Made by a program: the position numbers and the translations under genes
The notes under the pieces: model-generated
Databases searched by the model: none
Told to the model about the DNA's origin: nothing
What the model saw: only the letters and a program-made list of their open reading frames with translations
Assembly (NCBI RefSeq): GCF_900113665.1
Contig: NZ_FOQD01000003.1
Location: 186,001 to 250,000, forward strand
Reading direction: 5' to 3'
DNA length: 64,000 bases
Source: Planctomicrobium piriforme
GTDB taxonomy: Bacteria; Planctomycetota; Planctomycetia; Planctomycetales; Planctomycetaceae
Shown here: piece by piece, positions 17,793 through 26,600 of the stretch
How the letters are laid out: each line of letters starts with the position of its first letter
Position numbering within the stretch: the first letter of the stretch is position 1

Positions 17793-19075
17793 GCCGTTTC
17801 TCGTTGTGAATTCCGTCAGGCTGGCTCTTTGTCAGAGACTTGTGCGAGCCACGTCTAACCCCTGGAGCCCTTCAGAAACGCAAACACACTTCTCCCCACA
17901 CACCTCGAAGCAGCTTCCGTTCCGCAACATCCATCTATTTCTACCCAGCTTGCGCAGGCCATCCTTTGCCCCTCGTTGTAATGCCCTTTGATTGCTTGGC
18001 AATCTGAATTCCGGAGCGTTCGCAAAACTTGGCCAGATGAGATCTTCAGTCGGTTTGACTAAAAAATTCGTCCAATCAGCGAAAAACCCGGAAATTCTCT
18101 CATGATTCGTTCAGGTCATCTGCTTGCGACCCTCGATTTGGGCTGAGCTGCCCTTATTTTCAGCAGATTACCATTTTCTTAGCAATTCAGGCAGCACTTT
18201 CGATCAACTTCATGCGCGGAGTTGTCATCAACTCTAGAGGGGGAGTGTTTTCAGGTTTTGGACCGTCGTCAACAGGTTCCACCTCCAAATTCGGAGATTT
18301 CACATCGAATCGAATCTGGCTTAAACAAGATGAGGCGAATTTGCAGCATCACGAAGCAGATTCAGGGAATACATCGGAAGCGATCAATTCAGTAGCGACA
18401 GATATCAGCCACTTTTTGTCTGAATCTGCCGCAGTGACGCCAAGCTCGTTTTCGACGCGAACCGCCCCCCTCAAGACGCGTTGGCCCTGCGTTATATTTC
18501 GAGGGAAAGAGGGCTGCCGCGTGAGCCAGCAAATGGTCAGCGAGCCTGTTTTGCTGCGCGATTACACTTTTAGTAGTAAGTGTGCCGGTTGGGGGTCATT
18601 GGCAATTTGCCGGCGACGCCACGGTCTGGTTGCTTCTCTGCTCAAGCCGCTAAGGGAATCCCCGAGCCCTGCCGAGAGGGCCAGAATATTGCCGTAATTT
18701 TGACCCAGGGAAACCTGTTCACCCAAGCCTCTACCCCCTCAATCGAGCCCGCTCGGCACCGAAATCTGCACCCCCAATTTCGAACTGCATCAGCTCGCCT
18801 CATAACCGGTCGTTCCGATGCGTAAAGCCTTATCGGATTTATTCGTTGTAGCATCTGGAGATGCCCCCGTTTTTTGGAATCTCTTCGTGCAAACGGTCAT
18901 CCGACTCTCTAGACTCTCGACGGGCTGCCAGACAGAACCAGCGTGACTCAGCAGTGTTGTGAAAACAGTGTTGCGAAACCTGTCAGTCAGGCAAGACGGT
19001 GACGCACCGACGCTGCGCTGCTGGATGAACAAACACACACCACTGAGTACCACTGTGTTGAGTACCACTGTGCGC
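17793..19075. other. About 1.2 kb upstream of the lipid PKS cluster, no convincing gene
   Basis: The region between the divergent wbaP and reductase genes is lower in GC than its surroundings. It contains a 161-codon frame at 18212-18697 and an 81-codon frame at 18580-18825, neither with a recognisable domain nor a ribosome site. Near the cluster side there are paired words: CAGTGTTG at 18952-18959 and 18966-18973, and TGAGTACCACTGTG at 19044-19057 and 19059-19072. The region is long enough for two promoters plus a regulatory RNA, but nothing specific can be shown. Confidence 0.4.
19044..19072 (+). repeat. Tandem 14-base direct repeat at the start of the lipid cluster
   Basis: TGAGTACCACTGTG occurs twice with a 15-base period, ending four bases before the ATG at 19076. 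If translation begins upstream it encodes LSTTVLSTTV; otherwise it would be a candidate operator pair. Confidence 0.5.
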
Positions 19076-20623
19076 ATGGGCCCCGAACGCTACACACTCC
19101 TGACGGGTTCAACCGGACTGCTGGGGCAGTTTCTTCTCGCTGACCTCCTGCGGTGCCGAATCCCCGTTGCAGTGCTGGTCCGCGGCGACCGGACGCAGAC
19201 CGCGGCTCAACGCCTCGAACGCCAAATCGACCGGTTTGAGAAGCAGTCGTCGCGTCGCCTGACTCGCCCGGTGCTGCTGCAGGGAGACCTGACGCAATCT
19301 GGCCTCGGCCTGAACCCGGCTGATCGCCAATGGCTGGCCCATCATTGCGGGACCGTGATCCACTCCGCGGCCAGTCTGTCCTTCAAACCGGCCGCTCAGC
19401 ATCCGGACAACGAGCCGTTTCGCACCAATGTTGACGGCACGCGAGAGCTGCTGAACTTGTGCGTCGACTCGGGCATTCGCGAGTTTCACGACATCTCATC
19501 GTCGTACGTCTGCGGGCTGCGCTCCGGACGCATTCTTGAAACCGACGGGCAGCACGGTCAGAAGTTCGCGAACGATTACGAGCAGAGCAAACTCGCCGCA
19601 GAAAAACTGGTGCACGACGCAGGATTTGATTCCGTCACAGTGTATCGCCCTTCAATTGTGATCGATCCAACGCCTGGCTCACTGCAGTTGGGCGACCGGA
19701 CGATTTACTACGCTTTCAGCGTCTTTCAACTGGTGACGCAGCGGTTCGGCTTCCTCGATCCGGACATGATCTTTCAGTCGCTCGGGTTGAGCGGTCAGGA
19801 ACGCAAAAACATCGTTCCCGCTGGTTGGGTCGCGCGGACCATCGTCGAGATCTTCCGTCGCCCGGAGCTTCATCGCAGCACCTATCACCTCACGAACCCC
19901 GAGGGGACTCGGGTGACGAAGCTCATGACCGCCTTCAGCGATGTGCTGCAGCCGAAACGAACCGAAGCCGACTACAAGCCGACGCCGTCAGCCGGCTGGG
20001 GGGAACTGTCTAGCATCATCGAACAATTCGTCGACACATTCACGCCCTATTTTCGGGATGACCCGACGTTCGATCAGTCGAATCTGCTCCGTGCGTTGGA
20101 AGTCTGCGGCGTTCCAAACTGCCCCAAAACCGACAGCGAGACGCTCAACACTCTGGCTAAACAACAGGTCTCGGCTCGGCAGCCGGCGGCAAAGACCAGC
20201 ACTGTCGAGAAGGCTGTCCCCTGGCGGCAATATGTCGATGCTGTCGTTGCCAGAGATGACGACGCTTCAGAAGCGACACAAGAAAGCACGGCCCGCTTCC
20301 ATTTGACGCTCACAGGCGCAGGCGGGGGGGAGTGGACGCTGACTTCTGATGAAGACCGGGCTGCGACGTCGGTCATTGCCCGCGGACACGTCGGGGCTGC
20401 AGCGCTGCATTTGTACCTGACTTCGACATGCTGGGAACAACTGTTGAGCGGATCGCTCGATCTTGATGAGGCTTTGCAGTCAGGCCAGTTGCTGGTCGAA
20501 CTTCAGGCAGATCAAGAGCCGTCGCACGAAATCGGACAGTTGCTGAATACGCTTCGCGACCAGATGACTTCCGCTGGCATTGAATTCATTGACCGTCAGG
20601 AGGTCGCCGCTTATGGCAACTAA
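19076..20623 (+). CDS. Thioester-reductase-like extended SDR fused to an SCP2-type lipid-binding domain
   Basis: A 515-residue protein. Residues about 5-330 are an NAD_binding_4 extended SDR of the fatty acyl-CoA/thioester reductase type: TGSTGLLG at 10-17, NVDGTRELL, and catalytic Y168 and K172 (YEQSK). Residues about 405-505 resemble an SCP2 sterol-carrier domain (GGEWTLTSDEDRAA, then LLSGSLDLDEALQSGQLLVE). The natural reading is reductive release of an acyl-ACP to an aldehyde or alcohol, with the SCP2 part holding the lipid. There is no adenylation or carrier domain. Start: 19076 puts the glycine loop at the usual distance; 19025 (ATG) and 18959 (GTG) are alternatives and none has a good ribosome site. 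Its 3' end overlaps the synthase gene by 11 bases. Confidence 0.85.
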   Translation: MGPERYTLLTGSTGLLGQFLLADLLRCRIPVAVLVRGDRTQTAAQRLERQIDRFEKQSSRRLTRPVLLQGDLTQSGLGLNPADRQWLAHHCGTVIHSAASLSFKPAAQHPDNEPFRTNVDGTRELLNLCVDSGIREFHDISSSYVCGLRSGRILETDGQHGQKFANDYEQSKLAAEKLVHDAGFDSVTVYRPSIVIDPTPGSLQLGDRTIYYAFSVFQLVTQRFGFLDPDMIFQSLGLSGQERKNIVPAGWVARTIVEIFRRPELHRSTYHLTNPEGTRVTKLMTAFSDVLQPKRTEADYKPTPSAGWGELSSIIEQFVDTFTPYFRDDPTFDQSNLLRALEVCGVPNCPKTDSETLNTLAKQQVSARQPAAKTSTVEKAVPWRQYVDAVVARDDDASEATQESTARFHLTLTGAGGGEWTLTSDEDRAATSVIARGHVGAAALHLYLTSTCWEQLLSGSLDLDEALQSGQLLVELQADQEPSHEIGQLLNTLRDQMTSAGIEFIDRQEVAAYGN

Positions 20624-23600
20624 CGGTCAACCGACGAAACCCACACGACAGCCTGCTCCGTTCACACCGCTCGCGGTGGTCGGAATGGAATGCCGCTTGC
20701 CGGGTGCTGGCAACCTGCGGGAATTCGAACAACTCCTGTTTGAAGGTCGCAGCGGAATCGGCCCGATGCCGGCCGATCGCTTTGATCGCAGCTTGTATCA
20801 CGATCCCCGTAAAGGCCAGCCCGGAATGTCTTACACGCAGCTTGGCGGCTGCGTCACTGAGAGAAAGCCAGACCTGTCGCTGCTGGGGATGACGGCCGAT
20901 CAGGCCGCGCTCATCGACCCGGTGCATCTCAACTTCTGCCAGGTCGCTATTCATGCGTGGCTGAATGCAGGGTTCAAAAAGCAAGACCCGCAGTGGCGTC
21001 GCACAGGGGTGTTTGTCGGACACTCAGGCGCCACAAAATTCGGCGGGTGTTTGAACCTGGCCAGCCATATCGATGAAGGACTCGACTTCCTCAACGACGT
21101 GCCGGCCTTTCAAAAATTGCCGAGTTCAGTTCGTCAGCAGGCGATGTCGGAAGTCGCAGCCCGTATTCGAGTCGGCCGTCCGACTCGCGCGGCAGGCAAG
21201 CTCCCACGATACAGCGGTTACACAGCTGCGTCGCTGCCAGCTGAAATCCTGGGCTTCCTCGGCCCACGACATGTGTGCGATGCCGCGTGTGCGTCGTCGC
21301 TGTTTGCGATGCAGCAGGCCGCGCTGGCAATTCAGATGGGACGACTGGACGCGGCCATCGTCGGCGGCGCGACGACTAACGGCGTCGACAATCTGATTTT
21401 ATTCTCGCAGTCGCAGGCTTGCAGTGATTCCGGTTCGCGGCCCTTCGACCAGGGGGCGAACGGGCTCATCAGCTCTGAAGGCTACGCGGCCGTCGTGATC
21501 GTCCCGGTCGCGACCGCACAACGTCTGAAGCTGCCTATACTGGGCGTGATCACCGGCCTCGGGACCGCGTCTGACGGTCGCGGGAAGTCCTTGTGGGCGC
21601 CGCGTGCGGAAGGCCAGCAACTGGCGATTCGCCGCGCCTACGCTGCCGACGCTCCGCTGGCGATTGATTACCTTGAAGCGCACGCCACGAGCACGCAACT
21701 GGGAGACGCGACTGAATTGCACGCCGTGCAATCGATTCTCAGTGAGTCCCAGCGAAGCGAGGCTTTACTGATCGGCAGTGCGAAGTCGAATCTCGGCCAT
21801 ACCTTGGAAACCGCAGGCGTCGCCGGACTTGTCAAGCTGCTGCTCTCGCTGAAACGTCGCGAACTTCCGCCGTCGTTGAGTTTCGAAAGTCCCAATCAGA
21901 ATTTCGACTGGTCGAAAAAGTCGATCCGAGTGGTCGATCGCCGCAGGGCGTGGAGTCCTGTCGGCAAGTTTCGTCGCGCGGCGGTCAGCGCCTTTGGCAT
22001 CGGCGGACTGAATGCCCATCTCACGGTCGCCGAATCCGGCGCGACGGCGGAAGCACGAGTCACAACAGTCGCTCCAGCGCACGACCGCATTGCCATCATT
22101 GGCCGCGGCGTGGTGCTGCCGGGCGCTCACCAGCTCTCCGATTTCAAGAAATTGCTGCACAGCGGCAAGTCGATGATCGGTGCTGCCCCGGCCGAACGCT
22201 GGCGGCACAACGTCAATATCGACCCCAACACGTCGCGGCCGTTTTCCACGCCGACCAGCAACGGCGGCTACATTCGTAACTATGTTTTCGATGCCCAGCC
22301 GTATCGCATTCCGCCCAAACAGGTGAAACAGTCCAACCCCATTCAGATGATGTTGTTGGATGCGGTGACGCAGGCGATTGGCGAAGCGGACGGCGGCAAA
22401 TGGAACTTTGATCGACAGCGCACCGGCGTCGTCATCGGGACTGTCTTCGGCGGCGACTTTGGTACCGAGCTGCAACTCGGTCTGCGGATTCCTGAAATCA
22501 CGCGGGAGCTGACGAAGTCACTCCAGGCGAAAGGGGTTCCCGCCGCCCAGATTGCCGAACTCGCCAAAGAATTCCGTCAACGCGTCCTGGCGGCCCGACC
22601 GGCACTGCTGGATGAAACCGGCAGCTTTACCGCCAGCACGCTCGCCTCGCGCGTGGCAAAGACCTTCGACCTCATGGGCGGCGCGTGTGCGATCGATGTC
22701 GACGACGCCTCAGGTCTTGCAGGTCTGAATCTGGCGATGGATCAACTTCGCTCGGGCAACTGGGATGTCGCGATTTGCGGCGGAGCCGAGCGGTGCATGG
22801 ATCTGACGAAGTTCGAGCAACTGTCGCTGACCGGCAAACTGGTCCGCAGCGGCCGACCGGAAGACGTGCCAGAAGATTGCAGCCGCATCCTCCCCGGCGA
22901 AGGAGTGGTCATTCTGCTGCTGCGACGCCTGAGCGATGCCGTTGCGGCTGGTGATCGCATCCTCGGGATTCTCGATGAGTTCGAAATCTCCGCCGTCGGA
23001 ACAGCTAAACCGACGCAGGATGCCGCACTGGTCCGTCAAATCGGCTACCTGACCGGTGCTCAAGGGCTCGTACGACTGGTCAAGCAAACGGTGCAGTGGG
23101 AACAGGTTTCTCTCACCGCCATTGACACTGCTGCTACCATCGAGAGCCACACCGAAGATGGCCTGAAATATTTTGTCCACTGTTCGCCGCCGGCGTGCCT
23201 TGAAAAGCCTGCGGTCGCGACTCCCACCGCGCCGGTCCTGATTCCCCCGCCTGGACCGCGCACACCATCGAGTACTCCAGCGCCTGCTGCGAGGAAAACT
23301 GTTTTGAACCTTGGCGAAACTGCACCTGTGATCTCTCATCCTGAAATTGTTCGCAACGGCCGCTCCACTCACACTGTCGCGATTGGAACTGCACTCCGCG
23401 CATTCCGCTTCGGGGCCGCCTCGCAAGCTGAGTTTGGCTCGGTCCTGGAAGCAGCCCTGGCAGATGTGCCGTCTGCGTTCGGCAATGGCGCTGCCGCGTT
23501 CGACGCCCGTCACGCCTGCCGACTGGTGGTGCTGGCCGATTCGGCGCAAACGCTCGCCACTCGCCTGAAAGCCATGCTGCGGCAGTGGCAACTCGGTCGT

Positions 23601-26600
23601 CGCACCGGCGTCTTCGAAACGGAACGGGCGATTCTGTGGCAGACGCGCCCACACGCTGTTCGCACCGCCTGGGTCTTCCCAGGTCAGGGATCGCAATACG
23701 CCGGACAGCCGTCTGGAATGCAGGCCGATTCCGCGATTGAAACCGCGTTACAGGCCATCGATGCTGAACTCGTGCGGCAGCGGCTCGCCCCGTTGACGCC
23801 GCAGCTCACATCACCACAGGCATCGCTTTCAGACATCTGGTGGAATCAGATCTGGGTTCTTGGCCTGAGCCTGGCCTTCACGAACGAACTGCGACAACGC
23901 TGCGGCCGGCCCGATGTGGTGCTGGGACACAGCTTTGGCGAATACTCCGCACTGGTTGCCGCAGGGGCGATCACGATTCCGCAGGCGATTCGTATGGTGA
24001 AGTCACGGGCGGATGCCGTGACGATGACTGTCCGCGAACCTGGTCAGTTGATCTCCGTCCGTGGAACGCCGAGTGCTGTTGACGCGGCCCTGCGCGATGC
24101 CCGACTCCCGGCCATCACCACGCATTACAACGCCCCGCAGCAAACGGTCATTGCGACCGCTGTCGATCAGGTGGAACTGGTTCGCAAGCAGCTCAATGCC
24201 GCGAATCTGGCTTCGGTCGTGGTCCCGGTGCCGGTGGCTTATCACACGCCGCGACTGGCTCAGGCGGAGTCGTTGCTGGCTCAGTCGTTTGCCAACGAAC
24301 GGTTCCTGCCGACGAGTTGTGCGTTCCTGTCGACGACGAGCGCACGGTATCTGGCCGAACCGACCGAATTGCGTGCGAGCCTGGTGAGTCAGATGACTCG
24401 TCCGGTGCTGTATGTCCCCGCCATCGAACGCCTGCTGGCCGACGACGTGGCCGTGCTGATTGAAGTGGGTCCGAATAACGTCCTGAGCCGGTTGAATCAT
24501 GAAATCGCCGGCGACCGGGCATTGTGCCTGAGCCTCGATGTGCCAGGCAGGGAGCATGACGAGCGACTGCAGTTGCTCGATCTGGTTCAGGAAATCATCG
24601 CCCCGACGCCGGGTGTTCTCCGCGAAGCGGTCTCGACCGCAATCGAAACGACTTCAATCACATCGACTCCGGCTGCAACCAACGGCCGTAATCACGCCGC
24701 ACCACAACCGGCCGCGGAGATCGAGATTGTCGACCTCCGACGTTCCGCGGCGAAGCACCGCGACACGTTGCCGACGCCCGCCCCTCGACAGACTGCTCCG
24801 CCGGCGGCGAAACCGAATCCAGCGCCTGCACACTTTGAACCAGTCTTGGCCGAACTGTCCTCGGCAGTTTCCGTCGAGGAACTCCGCAGCTTCCTGATGA
24901 CCGTCGTCGTCGACCTCACCGGGTACTCGCCAGAAGTCATCGACTTTGATGCCGACCTGGAAGCCGACCTCGGCGTCGACAGCATCAAGAAGGCACAAGT
25001 CGTCGGCGAAATGGCCGAGCAATACAGCCTCAGTGTGGCTCCGTCTGGCGTGAAGCTCGGCGATTTGAAAACGCTTGGCGACATCGCCGCCCTCGGGGCC
25101 GAGATTTTGTCATCCTCACCGGCCGCGCCGGCCGTGACTTCGGCTCCGGCGTTCGTTGAATCGATTGAAATCGAAGTCCCTGAGCCCGTCTCAGCACCTG
25201 TCGGGTTCGACCTTGAATCCATCGAGCGCTTCCTGATCGATCTCGTGGTCGACCAGACCGGGTATTCGCCGGACGTGGTTGATCTCGACGCCGACATGGA
25301 AGCGGATCTCGGCATCGACAGCATCAAGCAGGCTCAGTTACTAGGCGAAGTGCAGCAGCAGTTCGAACTGCAGACCGTCGCGACAGAACGGGTGTCGCTA
25401 TCGAGCTTTTCCACTCTCCGTTCGATCCTGAACTTCCTCGCTGAACAACTGCCGCAGAGCGGCGTCGCCTCTTTTCGTGTGGCCGTGCCTGAAGTGGAAC
25501 AAAACGGCTCGACCATCGACGCGTTAAAAAAAAACGCTGGTGAACGGCGAGAAGAACGGACTCCGGATCTAGTTGCAAAATCCGCATCAGGACTCCGCGG
25601 TAGTGCGGCGGTTGACGTTGTACCCGACGATTGGAAAGCCCTCTTCGGAGCAAGTTCCGATATGGGATCTGGCTGGCAGTCGGGTCTCAAACGCGGTCAG
25701 GCACACAAAGCAAACATTCGCGCGGCGCTGCGTTTGTTGAACGATACACAGACGGCCACGCTCGACGTGCCTGAACTCTCTTCAGACCTCGAAGAAGAAC
25801 TGGCCGGTCTGGCGACGGGTGCTGAAGTCACATACAGCTCCGTGCGGGCTGCCTATGCCCGTTTGATGCCGGGCCCGAAACAGCCTGCGGCTCGCAAACC
25901 GGCAACAGGGCCTGGACCCCGACCGGATGCGAACGGTCGAAACGGCGACTCGTCGCACACACGCGCTGTCCCGAAATCGATCACATCACAAAATCTCTCG
26001 GGCCATGTCCCCCCGTCGCCAACGGAATCGGGGCGCTATCTGTTACGCGTCGTGCCAGCGCCGCGTCGTGAAGGCATGCCTGAGACGCCCCGCATCACCG
26101 GGCCGGGACTGGTCATCGGCAACAATGCCTACGCCGAGGCGATTGTGCGGAAGTTCGAACAGTCGGGCTATCCGTGTGAACGACTCCCGGCTGTCAAAAC
26201 GCTCACGGAACTCGACGCGCGTCTCGCGGAGATCTGGGCCAAGTCGCCGACGCCGCACCTGTTCATCACCACTTCGCATGATGCTGATGCCCTGACCGCG
26301 CTCGATGCGGTCGGCTGGCAGCAGCGGCGGTTTGCGGCTCTCGAAACTCCTTACCGCGTCTGTCAGCTCTGGATGCAGAGGACGATTGACGAGAACCGCA
26401 TGGATGGCGGCAGTGTCGTGCTGCTGACCAATCTGGGAGGCGATTTCGGATTCAGCGGGCAGACTGCGGTCAGTCCGGAAGGGGGCCTGGCGGGTCTCAT
26501 CAAAGCGATGCTGATTGAGTGCTGGATGCGGGGTTTCCGAGCCACGCCGATGAAGGTGATCGACATCGCGCCGCAGACGACGCCGCAACAGGCGGTCGCC

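Noticed and set aside
18212..18697. 161-codon frame in the long spacer
   Set aside because: No ribosome site, no domain, Ser/Thr-rich composition like translated noncoding DNA.
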